Assembly: GCA_963966185.1 (NCBI GenBank)
Contig: CAWZYM010000211.1
Location: forward strand, 50,001-114,000
Direction of reading: 5' to 3'
Origin: Rhabditoides inermis
Taxonomy: Eukaryota; Nematoda; Chromadorea; Rhabditida; Rhabditidae
DNA: 64,000 bases
Positions 7,307-15,525 of the stretch are shown piece after piece. The first letter of the stretch is position 1. Every line of letters begins with the position of its first letter. A program made the position numbers and the translations under genes. Under the pieces are notes generated by a model. The model had not been told where the DNA came from. It saw only the letters and a list, made by a program, of their open reading frames with translations, and did not search any database.

Positions 7307-7918
7307 GTAGATTCTGAACTCATTGTGTAGATTTTAAACTCATTGTGTAGTTTTTAAACTCATTGGGTAGATTTTGAAACCATTGTGTAGATTCTCAACT
7401 CATTGTGTAGAATTTAAACTCATTGTGTAGATTCTAAACTCATTGTGTAGATTTTAAACTCATTGTGTAGACTTTGAAACCATTGTGTAGATTTTAAAAC
7501 CATTGTGTAGATTCTGAACTCATTTTGTAGATTTTGAACCCATTGTGTAGATTCTGAACTCATTGTGTAGATTCTAAACTCATTGTGTAGATTTTAATCT
7601 CATTGTGTAGATTTTAAAACCATTGTGTAGATTCTAAACTCATTGTGTAGATTCTAAACTCATTGTGTAGATTCTAAACTCATTGTGTAGATTCTAAACT
7701 CATTGTGTAGATTTTAAACTCAGTTCGTAGAATTTGAAACCATTGTGTAGAATCTAAACTCATTGTGTAGATTTTGAACTCATTGTGTAGATTTCAAACT
7801 CATTGTGTAGATTCTGAAACCATTGTGTAGATTCTGAAACCATTGTGTAGATTCTGAACTCATTGTGTAGATTCTAAACTCATTGTGTAGATTTTAAACT
7901 CATTGTGTAGATTTCAAC
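7307..7918 (-). repeat. 20-bp satellite block, reverse orientation
   Basis: About 30 tandem monomers of CATTGTGTAGATTNNRAACT. This is the reverse complement of the AATCTACACAATGAGTTTAG monomer that fills 19061-64000. Monomers differ at a few positions, mainly the CTAAACTC versus TGAAACC ends. It stops abruptly at the LINE fragment at about 7919. Confidence 0.95.
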
Positions 7919-8479
7919 TATGAAAAGTTCGTGAACACTGGAGAACGTGAGAAGGAGCGTGTGAACGAAGGACGTGACTCTCGACTTGTTCTCGTTGCAC
8001 GACCGGAAGATGAAAACGAAACAGAAGACACGCTGCTGACTGTTGTCCAGACTGCCCTCGAAGAAGCCGGATTGCCTAAGGACAATGTGATCAAGGCTGC
8101 CCGCTACCCTGCTGCAAAGGACCCGAAGAAGACTGGTGCCCGCCCTGTGAAGATCTACCTACGCGATGATGTCACTCCGGACATACGTCAGACGCTCAAG
8201 GATGCCCTCTCCCGTGCCAAGATCGCTCTCTTCTGCCGCGACGATCTCGGATACATGGATAGGCGTAGGGATGGGTTCCTTCGGTACTACTGTAGGACTA
8301 TGAATAACCGCGCCTCGTTCCAGTGGTACTTTGTTCGCGATCTCGCGGTGCATGCGGTTCCCCGGAGGCGTGGACGGACTTCGGCGACCCGGGAGAAGCA
8401 CAAGTCAACCGATCAGCAGAAACAGGTGGGTGGGGAAAGCGCGCCTAACAACGTGTCTGTTGTCACCACTTCTCAGTAA
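7919..8479 (+). CDS. LINE ORF1 protein, 3' part
   Basis: The frame runs in from the satellite without its own ATG, so the N-terminus is lost, and stops at TAA 8477-8479. The core (VLVARPEDENETEDTLLTVV, then ARPVKIYLRDDVTPDIRQTL and ALSRAKIALFCRDDLGY) has the alternation expected of the RNA-binding ORF1 proteins of non-LTR elements, which package the element RNA. No CCHC zinc knuckle is present in the surviving part. The C-terminal 40 residues are basic and Gln/Ser-rich. The stop overlaps the ORF2 start. Assignment rests on position directly upstream of an endonuclease ORF2 and general resemblance. Confidence 0.65.
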   Translation, partial: YEKFVNTGEREKERVNEGRDSRLVLVARPEDENETEDTLLTVVQTALEEAGLPKDNVIKAARYPAAKDPKKTGARPVKIYLRDDVTPDIRQTLKDALSRAKIALFCRDDLGYMDRRRDGFLRYYCRTMNNRASFQWYFVRDLAVHAVPRRRGRTSATREKHKSTDQQKQVGGESAPNNVSVVTTSQ

Positions 8480-9055
8480 TGGTTACTTCCGCAGACAAGT
8501 ATTTTAGCCTCTTTACCAGTAATATTCGTAGTTTTAAAAACTCCCTGCAGCTTATAACTGCTTCTTTTCGTTCTCTTTCTGTGATTGGTGTTTTGACGGA
8601 GATTTGGACACGGGATGAGAAATCGATTCCAATTTTCCCTCGGCGCGTCACTCACGCAGCCTGTCGATCAGATCGAAGAAGCGGAGATGTCATGATTAGC
8701 GTTCCTTCGAATTTGGGATCTACTTTACTCGCACGAATTAGCCTGGATGATCTTGATGCGGTAGCTTCTAAAATAACCTTCCCTAATGGATCTAGAATTA
8801 TTGTTATTGGAGTATATCGGCACCCGCGAAGCTCACCAAATTTCATTTATCATCTGGAAACGTTTATTGCCCGTTTCAATATAGATTGCCCAGTTATAAT
8901 TACAGGTGACTTTAATTTCCCAGAAATCAATTGGCGTGATAATACATCTAGCGAACCAAAATCATTTCACTTTGTTGGATTATGCAACGCATTGGGCCTT
9001 TCTCAGCATGTCAACTTCCCCACTCGCGGATATAACATATCAGATTTGATACTGT
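8479..9055 (+). pseudogene. LINE ORF2, endonuclease N-terminal part (interrupted)
   Basis: ATG at 8479-8481 overlaps the ORF1 stop as TAATG. The frame shows the apurinic-endonuclease (exonuclease-endonuclease-phosphatase) signatures in order: SNIRS with the conserved Asn near residue 15, LTEIW with the catalytic Glu near residue 41, GVYRHPR with Tyr, ITGDFNFPEINW with Asp and Asn, and PTRGYNISDLIL. This enzyme nicks target DNA to prime reverse transcription. The LTR element enters just after SDLIL and its first codons close the frame. The remaining SDH motif lies at 18903-19060. Catalytic residues appear intact apart from the insertion. Confidence 0.85.
9052..9055. repeat. Target-site duplication CTGT, left copy
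   Basis: Matches 18903-18906. Deleting 9056-18906 gives an uninterrupted endonuclease frame, which confirms the duplication and the LTR borders. Confidence 0.8.
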
Positions 9056-9058
9056 TGT

Positions 9059-9101
9059 GACAGAGAGACACTCTCTGTCTGTCGCATCTCACTCTGTGAG
9101 A
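9059..9101. other. Two hairpins at the LTR tip
   Basis: GACAGAGAG-ACA-CTCTCTGTC (9059-9079) is a perfect 9-bp stem with a 3-nt loop. TCTCAC-TCT-GTGAGA (9087-9101) is a perfect 6-bp stem with a 3-nt loop. Both are preserved in the 3' LTR (18327-18347 and 18355-18369). Confidence 0.8.
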
Positions 9102-9271
9102 GAGATACTCCGAGTCTAGTCTGATTACTCATTGCAGCCAACGGCACGACTGACGATCTGTCGATACACCGGAGGGAACACGGCCGATCTGCTGATACAC
9201 CGGCGGGAAGCGCGGGAGAAACGTCGCTCGTCCATTGGCCGAGACGCCGGTTCAAGCCCCGCCCCCTTCCC

Positions 9272-9279
9272 TATATAAG
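9272..9279 (+). promoter_or_regulatory. LTR TATA box TATATAAG with downstream initiator-like TCAGTA
   Basis: TATATAAG sits in a GC-rich context. TCAGTC (9293-9298) and TCAGTA (9305-9310) downstream resemble arthropod-type initiators, and the second is at a suitable distance. The 3' LTR copy is at 18540-18547. It probably starts the full-length element RNA. Confidence 0.6.
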
Positions 9280-9371
9280 CCACCGACACCACTCAGTCGG
9301 GGGTTCAGTACGGCGGTAGCTGATACTCAGATGCCAGTCCTGAGACCTAGGTCCCACCATTGACCACCTGA

Positions 9372-9385
9372 GGGGTGCCGTCCCC
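9372..9385 (+). other. Hairpin GGGG-TGCCGT-CCCC in 5' LTR
   Basis: 4-bp stem, 6-nt loop. A member of the family also found at 9821, 9872, 10044, 12609, 12664, 12843 and 18640. It is preceded by TGA and followed by GTG, as in the others. Confidence 0.7.
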
Positions 9386-9452
9386 GTGCCCACATAAGGG
9401 TTTTCCCCGTTCCTTATCCATTTCACATGTGTGCTTGTTGTGCGAGATAAAG

Positions 9453-9605
9453 ATGCCAAACATCTGTTCTTGTATTGCAATCGCATTATGTCTCACGGGA
9501 GCTATTGTGGACCACTGGTTTGTCATCAACGGTAGTAGTTTGCGGTTTGATATCGAAGTCCTCTGGGTTAACACATCCGCTCATGCGGATGTCCCTAACA
9601 GGTAG
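9453..9605 (+). CDS. Short LTR-encoded ORF with membrane-like N-terminus
   Basis: ATG at 9453 opens 50 codons: MPNICSCIAIALCLTGAIVD then HWFVINGSSLRFDIEVLWV, to TAG at 9603-9605. The start is a signal-peptide or first-transmembrane-like segment. The DHW...LWV spacing loosely recalls the first extracellular loop of claudin/PMP22-type proteins, but no downstream part supports that. The TAG overlaps a donor-like CAG|GTAGGT (GT at 9602-9603), so splicing there would continue the frame into an unknown exon. The same ORF is intact in the 3' LTR (18707-18859) with one amino-acid change. It could be a leader peptide, a captured exon, or chance. Confidence 0.3.
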   Translation: MPNICSCIAIALCLTGAIVDHWFVINGSSLRFDIEVLWVNTSAHADVPNR

Positions 9606-9648
9606 GTCCTGGGCCGACCGGCGCCCACGCGTCCAAACACCTGTCACT

Positions 9649-9799
9649 GATAGCAGCGAGTTCGGTTTTCTAGTAACTAGTTCTTATACAACAGTTGTAG
9701 CGGCAATATACTGTTCCGCAAGCGATCGATGGACGAGGCCGCGCAACCGCCAGCATCGAACCACAACCACTGTGTGCACTGGACGGTCTGCGAAATGAG
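9649..9799 (+). other. Start of internal region, no clear primer-binding site
   Basis: Directly after the LTR the sequence is GATAGCAGCGAGTTCGG. A tRNA-complementary site normally begins with TGG within a few bases and none is evident. The stretch ends at a strong donor-like GAG|GTAAGT at 9800. Confidence 0.4.
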
Positions 9800-9820
9800 G
9801 TAAGTTTCTCTCTCTCTTGA

Positions 9821-9834
9821 GAGGTGCTGCCCTC
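9821..9834 (+). other. Hairpin GAGG-TGCTGC-CCTC
   Basis: 4-bp stem with A-T at the second pair, 6-nt loop, flanked by TGA and GCG. Confidence 0.7.
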
Positions 9835-9871
9835 GCGTTCCCTCAACTCTTCATTCTCTCGTCTTTTCTGA

Positions 9872-9885
9872 AGGGTGCTGCCCCT
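9872..9885 (+). other. Hairpin AGGG-TGCTGC-CCCT
   Basis: 4-bp stem with A-T at the first pair, 6-nt loop, 37 bp before the candidate 3' splice site at 9922. Confidence 0.7.
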
Positions 9886-9947
9886 GCGCTTTACCGAATA
9901 CGAATATTTTTTATTGCAACAGCCGCGAGGCTGGAGCGATTGTCAAG

Positions 9948-10122
9948 GTAAGCAGGTAGGTGTGTTGTGTATCTCGCATAACACGCCCATCTCTCTTCAC
10001 TCTCTGTCTTTCCATCTGACACTCTCTGTCTTTCCATCTGTGAGGGGTGCTGTTCCCGTGTATCAACGAATATAACTCTCTACACTCCCGGAAACGGTGA
10101 GGCAGCGATCAGCGGTGAACAG
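9948..10122 (+). other. Candidate intron B (one hairpin)
   Basis: Left CAAG|GTAAGC, right GTGAACAG. Other AGs (GGCAG, ATCAG) shortly before are alternatives. It carries a direct repeat ACTCTCTGTCTTTCCATCTG (9999-10018 shifted by 21 to 10020) and the hairpin at 10044-10057. Confidence 0.4.
10044..10057 (+). other. Hairpin GGGG-TGCTGT-TCCC
   Basis: Same loop and flanks (TGA, GTG) as its relatives. The innermost pair is a G-T wobble. Confidence 0.65.
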
Positions 10123-11218
10123 AGGGAGACAGAGGGAGGCGACAGCGAGCGAGCGAGAAGCAGTTGAGGCGATCGATTTCAGGTCAGGTAAAGTTGAGCA
10201 ATTGATATGTGACCGGCGCTGTATCATAAGCAGCGACGGACTATCTCTTCGCTCCTTGTCATCTTCTGTTGTACATCGACCCTGGAGAGGAGAACGAGTG
10301 TGGTGTACTGTAGTTTGTGTTTTGGTACTGTAGTTACTGTAGCAATACGGTAGCGGTACGGTACTTTTCCGTGTGTTTTTTTTCTCTCGTTATACGCGCT
10401 TTCTGCGGCCCCGGCTGGCAGGATGTGCCCGGTGTGAGCGAGTCAAATCGATGACCCCACACACTCTCCCAGTACAGCTACTCATACTGGTTTTCTGGTT
10501 TTTAGTATTGTTTTATTACACCGTAGAACGGGTAATGCTTTTCAGCAACGTAACAGTTGCAATCCCCCGTTTAGATGGGTTGAGAGAGGGAGAGGGAGAA
10601 CGACCCAGCGTAGGCCCTATTATCCCTCACACCCTCCCTGCCCGTGTATCTAGATGGCTCGCCGCGTTCAAAGAACGCGCAGAGTGCAAAGTCCGCTCTC
10701 GAGTATGCGCTGATCACGCCATTCGACCGAGCCAGACTACGCACAAGCGCCATCATCCGCCTCATCCTCCGATGACGCCATGAGGTGACAGCGACCGCGG
10801 CGACAAGGGAGGCAGCTGCAATCGGCTGAAACGGACTCACACAAGGACGCCAAGAAGGTGAGCGTGTTTTGTTGTTTTGTTTACCTTGGTGTCCGCTACA
10901 TTAAGTCTACGGACTAGGTGTACAGGTGGTACACAAGTGGAAATGCGCCGCTAAAAGCGAGTGCATGAGTAGGGGTCAAAGCACCCGGACCTCAGTCAGT
11001 GTGCGGGAACCGCACAAGCGGAGTATAAGTGAATACTTCATGAGTCGTCGAACGATCTATTTGAACTACAAACGGCTGACGCACCGAGGGTGTGGACGAC
11101 AGGCACTGGGGTACGGCGAATACCGCCAGGGTTTGCGCTGCTTGTCTACGACCGCTTCGGGAAAGAGGGAGCGAGCGGTCACTCAAAATGACACCGGAAG
11201 ACTCGGGCTTCCCTACCT
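10123..11218 (+). other. Element leader, no supported ORF
   Basis: GC-rich blocks alternate with T-rich stretches. A cluster of TACTGTA/TACGGTA motifs lies at about 10325-10364. Donor-like CAG|GTAAAG (about 10188) and AAG|GTGAGC (about 10858) suggest further intron borders. Open frames on both strands here overlap each other and none is convincing. Confidence 0.4.
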
Positions 11219-11415
11219 TTCAGTACTGTATCTGTGTCCGATGTATTGTCACACTGATGCGCGCCACGCCTATAGGGTGTAAGCAAGGTACTGGATGTGA
11301 GACGATTTATCTTGTCTCAAGTTGCACAGTCGGTGACGTGTAACACAACCGAGAGTGAGTTGTGGTCTGTGTCCGATGTATTATCACACAGATGCACATC
11401 ACTCTGGAACAGCGG
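11219..11415 (+). repeat. ~197-bp direct repeat, copy 1
   Basis: Matches 11738-11932 in the same orientation, 519 bp apart, with scattered differences. Each copy has two instances of TGTGTCCGATGTA...TCACAC, an inverted repeat that folds around a 13-nt loop, and a conserved TGAGAC...GTCTCA inverted repeat with a 10-nt loop. Confidence 0.85.
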
Positions 11416-11737
11416 GCCGTAATGTCTTTACTGATTTATCTCGTATGGACGCGCCCAACTAGCGTGGGCAAGTTGCGGTGCCGACTGGTTGAGTGAATTC
11501 ACTCCACACCGGTCTAGGGCTCGGTTCGACCGGTAAGCTCTAATCGGGAAGGGTTTCCAGATCCACAGTAGCCACTGTGCACTGTCGGATGAAACCATTC
11601 GCATTACCGTGTCATGTTTATCGACGATTTCTAGCGCTAGTGATCATCTGATTTACCGCGTGAGCACGAGCGCGAGGAGAGTAGAGTGACGACTTTATTC
11701 ACGGCTCACGGGCCACCAGCGCGTATGTAATGCATGA

Positions 11738-11932
11738 TTCAGTACTGTATCTGTGTCCGATGTACTGTCACACAGATGCACGCCACGCCTCTACAGTGTG
11801 AGCAAGGTACTGGATTTGAGACGATTTATCTTGTCTCAGGTTGCACAGTCGGTGACGTGTAACACAAGAGAGTGTGCTGTGATTTGTGTCCGATGTAGTA
11901 TCACACAGATGCACGCCACTCTGGAACAGCGG
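11738..11932 (+). repeat. ~195-bp direct repeat, copy 2
   Basis: Second copy of 11219-11415. The first hairpin is perfect here (ATCTGTGT / ACACAGAT), while copy 1 has a mismatch. The fourth instance (near 11884) has a shorter stem. Confidence 0.85.
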
Positions 11933-12268
11933 ACGATCAGCACATCCCAGCATGTGTTCAGTCCCCCATCGATTTTGGAACACGAGCAGAGAGGATAGCC
12001 AGACAGTCCGCTCGCGACCGGCCTCAGAGAACGATCAATGTCCACACGAGTGCCGATCACGCCATCCCGCGCGGGATGACAGCATGATCGCACCATTTCT
12101 CTGCCGGTAGCTGCAGACGCGCCACTTCATAGGAGTTGAGCGGTCGGACAGGCATCCAATGCAGAACAGCCGTTCTGCATCATCACCGGAAATCACTACA
12201 CCACACAGGTATATAATTCTGACTACAACACTCTCTTACTTTTTGTCTAGTTTTTTTTTCTCTGCGTT

Positions 12269-12397
12269 GTCATCTCACTTCTATTGATTATCGATCCTAT
12301 GTTTTGTTCGCGTCATCTCATTTCTATTGATTATTGATCCTCTGCTTCTTTCGTGTGGTCTCATTTCTATTGGTTTGTGATCGTATCAGTCGCATCT
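12269..12397. repeat. Three 43-bp tandem repeats
   Basis: Units start at about 12269, 12312 and 12355 with the core TCTCATTTCTATTGATTATT. The third is the most diverged. They lie in the T-rich candidate intron C. Confidence 0.75.
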
Positions 12398-12608
12398 GAT
12401 TCACCATCGATTGTCTAGTGTCATCGCTTATAATCCTCCGCGATTACGATGTTCATCATACCGTGTCTTTCGAGTTCGCATCGCAACTATACGTACGCGC
12501 TGACATTCTCGAGACGTGTGTGTTAACGTTATGTGATTGCAGGTCACACTCGCTCTTGTGGTTTCGATTTTCGCGTGGTATATTTCCATCCGTCTTTCTT
12601 TTCCTCGA

Positions 12609-12622
12609 GAGGTGCTGTCCTC
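12609..12622 (+). other. Hairpin GAGG-TGCTGT-CCTC
   Basis: Same stem type as 9821-9834, followed by GCG. Confidence 0.7.
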
Positions 12623-12663
12623 GCGGCCACACAACACTTTCCATCCGTCTTTCTATTCCTTGA

Positions 12664-12677
12664 AGGGTGCTGTCCCT
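12664..12677 (+). other. Hairpin AGGG-TGCTGT-CCCT
   Basis: Same stem type as 9872-9885. Both are followed within about 15 bp by ACCGAATA. Confidence 0.7.
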
Positions 12678-12763
12678 GTGTCTAACCGAATAACTACAAC
12701 TTTTCGCAAAGCCGACAAGGCCTGCGCGATCATCGGTCGACAACAAGGTAGACACGGTAGACA

Positions 12764-12906
12764 GGTGAGCGTTGGGTGTATTGTGGTTCGCGCATACGCC
12801 GGTATCTCCTTCTCTTGATCCATCATCTTTGTCTTTTCCTGAGGGGTGCTGTCCCTGCGTCTCAACTAAAATCCTCTATCTTTTACACGGGCAACCGTGC
12901 AAACAG
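12764..12906 (+). other. Candidate intron D (one hairpin)
   Basis: Left GACAG|GTGAGC, right CGTGCAAACAG, 143 bp, with the hairpin 12843-12856 lying 50 bp before the AG. Splicing here would remove upstream starts and leave the gag ATG near the front of the exon. Confidence 0.5.
12843..12856 (+). other. Hairpin GGGG-TGCTGT-CCCT
   Basis: Outermost pair is a G-T wobble. Flanks TGA and GCG are conserved. Confidence 0.65.
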
Positions 12907-12936
12907 CGGGTTGTACAACCAAACGCAAGCGGTCAA

Positions 12937-12955
12937 CAGAGAGAGAGAGAGAGGG

Positions 12956-13001
<46 letters not shown>

Positions 13002-13002
13002 C
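12937..13002. repeat. (GA)n tract just before gag
   Basis: GA repeat that translates as Arg-Glu repeats in the upstream-extended gag frame. It is more likely leader than coding. Confidence 0.9.
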
Positions 13003-13012
13003 GGTGGGTAGA

Positions 13013-14329
13013 ATGAAAGAGATATCAAGCTCTCCCATCACCGAGGCCATCAAGGCATACTCGGCTGATGCGGGGAAGGAAGAGGTATTCGAGGATGCGT
13101 TGGAGACATTCAGCGATGCGATACCCGACAACGCTCTGATCATGATCACGAACACACCAGCCACTTGCGATTCGAAGGAGCAGTCAATGCCCATTCAGGA
13201 CATCATCGATGCAATGTCGGATAGGCAGGAGTTGAACGAGGCGAGGTTCGCCGCAATCAACTGGCGACTGGACAAGATGGACGATGCCAGGACGATGGAG
13301 AAGCTCCCGACATTCGAGGGACGACATGAGACTCCTATCGAGACCGCGATAGAGTGGAAGGTATTCAAACGGCACTTTGAGGACGTTTTGCGGACTTGCT
13401 ACGTGCGTCTCTACAACGAACGCAAAGCCGCCAAGTTCAAGGCGCTGTTGCGCGGCTCCGCTCGCGCATGCATTGAGAGCATGCCGGAAGCGGACAGGGA
13501 CGACTACGATAAGATCGCCACCTCCCTTGATAGGAACTACATCAACCTCACCGCTCAGCGGTCGGCGCAAGTGCTGATTCGCAGCATCGTCAAGCGGGAG
13601 GATGAAACAGTCCAAGACTTCTTGGACAGACTGCGCACCACGTATGAGATCGCGTATCCGAACGATCCGAAGAGCTACTTCGACAAGTCGCTTCTCGAGG
13701 CATTCATCACGAAACTGCCACTCGAGATCAGCGCTCGGGTGCAGTTTGTCGATCCTGAGACACTGGAACACGCCAGCATACTAGCGAGCCGCGCGATCTG
13801 GATTCGAGATAACACCAACATGATCCGCACTGAAAACTAATTGGAACGCCAAGTATTGGTCGCGGCGATGCAAGCCAAGCAGCAGTCGGACGAGCCATCC
13901 GACCATTGTCTCTATTGTTGGCGAGATGACCATACTTTCCAGGACTGCGTCATCCGCATCGAACAGGAGATGCGACGCGAGATGCGCCCGCTCAGCGCCA
14001 ACAACGAAAGAGCCAGTGGCAGCGGAGATGCAAAGATGAATCAAAACAACGCGTCGAACAAGCAGAGAGAGAAGCGGGCAGCGGCGAAGAGCGCGCAAGG
14101 CAACAGGGGACAGTCGGTCTCGCAGCCTCGGACCTCCACCAACAAGCGTTCGGAGAAGGAGGGCAAGCCCAGTCGCCACTGCGACTACTGCACAGAGAGG
14201 GACAGCGCAAAGAGCTCTACGCACGACACAGCTTTCTGCACCAAGCGGAAACGGCACCAGAAGAAGGTGCAAGCGTCAAACAGCGACGCGCCCAGTGCGG
14301 TGACTGCGGCTGTAGTGCCCAGGCACTGA
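13013..14329 (+). pseudogene. gag: gag-like gene with in-frame TAA before the zinc knuckles
   Basis: From ATG 13013 a frame of 275 codons runs to TAA 13838-13840. The same frame then continues without interruption to TGA at 14327-14329. The first part has the helix-rich, charged make-up of a retrotransposon capsid: WKVFKRHFEDVL, LLRGSARACIESM, QDFLDRLRTTYE, with a Gag-type core pattern. The second part has a canonical CCHC knuckle CLYCWRDDHTFQDC (C-x2-C-x4-H-x4-C) at about residue 300 and a looser second one, CDYC...H...C (C-x2-C-x10-H-x4-C), then a basic tail. Gag would form particles and bind element RNA through the knuckles. The upstream frame is open from before 12776 but through intron-like and GA-repeat DNA, so 13013 is preferred. 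The TAA is either a nonsense mutation or a readthrough site. Confidence 0.8.
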
Positions 14330-15525
14330 GTTGTCAATCAGAGACAGACTCCACGTTTAGTTATAATTTTACGGCTATTTAGATCATCCACCCATTCCCC
14401 ATTGATTTTTTTTCTTTAGCACTACTCTCACATATTCCTTTCATCAGCGGTCCGAGATTGCGAAACGATTGCCCTCTCTGCACTCACGTGAGAGGAGATG
14501 CAGGCGAGAGCCGAGTTGCTGACAGCCGGCACCGAGTACACGCAGTGACAGTCGATCGATCGATATTGGCAGAGTCGGGCAGAGACGCATACTCTTTCCC
14601 CCCTCTACTGATGAAGTGAATCGACCGAAATCGATTGCGCATCATCACCTGCCAAGTGTCGCCGGGCAGCCGCAGATGATAGGAGATGTGAGGTGAGTGA
14701 TTGCTATAGCATGTATCTTGTCAGTATAACAATAGTATCAGTTGTGTAAGTCCAATCATTTTTTTGCCGGTTTTGTTCTAGTTATAGTAAGTTTTCTCCT
14801 TTTATTAGCAGTTATTTATTTGAGTGGTGTAGTGAACATCGTTTTTTTTTCATTTGACACAGTTTCGGTCGCGTATTGCCACGTTGAATCATGGTATACG
14901 TCACCGGAAAGGGTTTTATGCGTTCTCAGTCAACGGCCCACCCGGTGCAAGACGAGAGCGACCAGCTCGCACGTTCACATGTGCACTTGTTCGCATCTCC
15001 CCCACACGTCACTGCACACTCGCGTTGCAGGGTCATTTCGGCCAACACGGGAGGAGAGAGCGGCCGGCACGCACAGTGCCGCACAATGTCATCGACCGGC
15101 CACGGAGCGAGCAGTTGTGGAGGGAGACGCTCATTGTGCCGGGGTGTGCGACGCTCCACCGGGGCAGGCGAACCGGTCATCGCACCACGAGCGGCCACGC
15201 CGATCGATCCGCGGGAGAGACGGGAAGAAGGGACGACCACCCACTCACAGGTGAGTGAGACTCAGTCCGCTTCACCGTCTCACCTCAGATTGTGTGACGG
15301 CGCAGCGCCCCTCGGCGCGAGCCACACTTGACCACACCACACGAGGCGAGATGGGATCATCCTGACCCGCGGGATGACATCATCACGTGGCGACGCGACA
15401 AGCAGGTCGAGAAGACGACCACACTCGCTCTTGTCTACGACCAGGTACGATGGGTTGGCTGATCATTCCACTACGAGTGATAACACAGCAGCCCACATGG
15501 CTATTCACTGCGATCAGCGTGATAG
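14330..15525 (+). other. 3' internal region, part 1: no pol
   Basis: No retroviral protease or reverse transcriptase motif on either strand. Around 14860-15250 all three plus-strand frames are open at once, which reflects GC-rich DNA poor in stops and not a gene. Donor-like sites CACAG|GTGAGTGAG (about 15250) and CCAG|GTACG (about 15443) are present. Confidence 0.5.
14693..14862 (+). other. Candidate intron E
   Basis: GAG|GTGAGTGA at the left, then AT-rich DNA, a nine-T run and CATTTGACACAG at the right, 170 bp. This is the most intron-like segment of the element by composition. It lies after gag. It lacks the hairpin family. Confidence 0.55.

Larger units (their letters stand above)
9056..9648 (+). 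repeat. 5' LTR
   Basis: 593 bp, TGTGACAG to CTGTCACT. It carries a TATA box, a short ORF, one covarying-type hairpin and a splice-donor-like AACAG|GTAGGT near its end. Compared with the 3' LTR there are about eight substitutions and 14 extra bases (in CACATAAGGGTTTT near 9391). Confidence 0.95.
9800..9922 (+). other. Candidate intron A (two hairpins)
   Basis: GTAAGTTTC at the left, T-rich tract and TTGCAACAG at the right, 123 bp. Pyrimidine-rich between. It contains hairpins 9821-9834 and 9872-9885. A 25-bp exon-like piece separates it from the next candidate intron. Confidence 0.5.
12209..12711 (+). other. Candidate intron C or intron pair (two hairpins)
   Basis: Left ACACAG|GTATATAAT. A first possible acceptor is GTGATTGCAG (12541-12542). 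A second, TTTTCGCAAAG (12710-12711), comes after two hairpins (12609-12622, 12664-12677). The order GAGG-type then AGGG-type hairpin, about 40 bp apart and about 35 bp before the AG, repeats the layout of intron A. Confidence 0.4.

Noticed and set aside
12776..13012. N-terminal extension of gag
   Set aside because: It passes through a candidate intron and a GA repeat (Arg-Glu run). The ATG at 13013 is more reasonable.
14742..15331. Three overlapping plus-strand frames after gag, possible pol
   Set aside because: All three frames are open together, none has protease or reverse transcriptase motifs, and a candidate intron covers the start of one.
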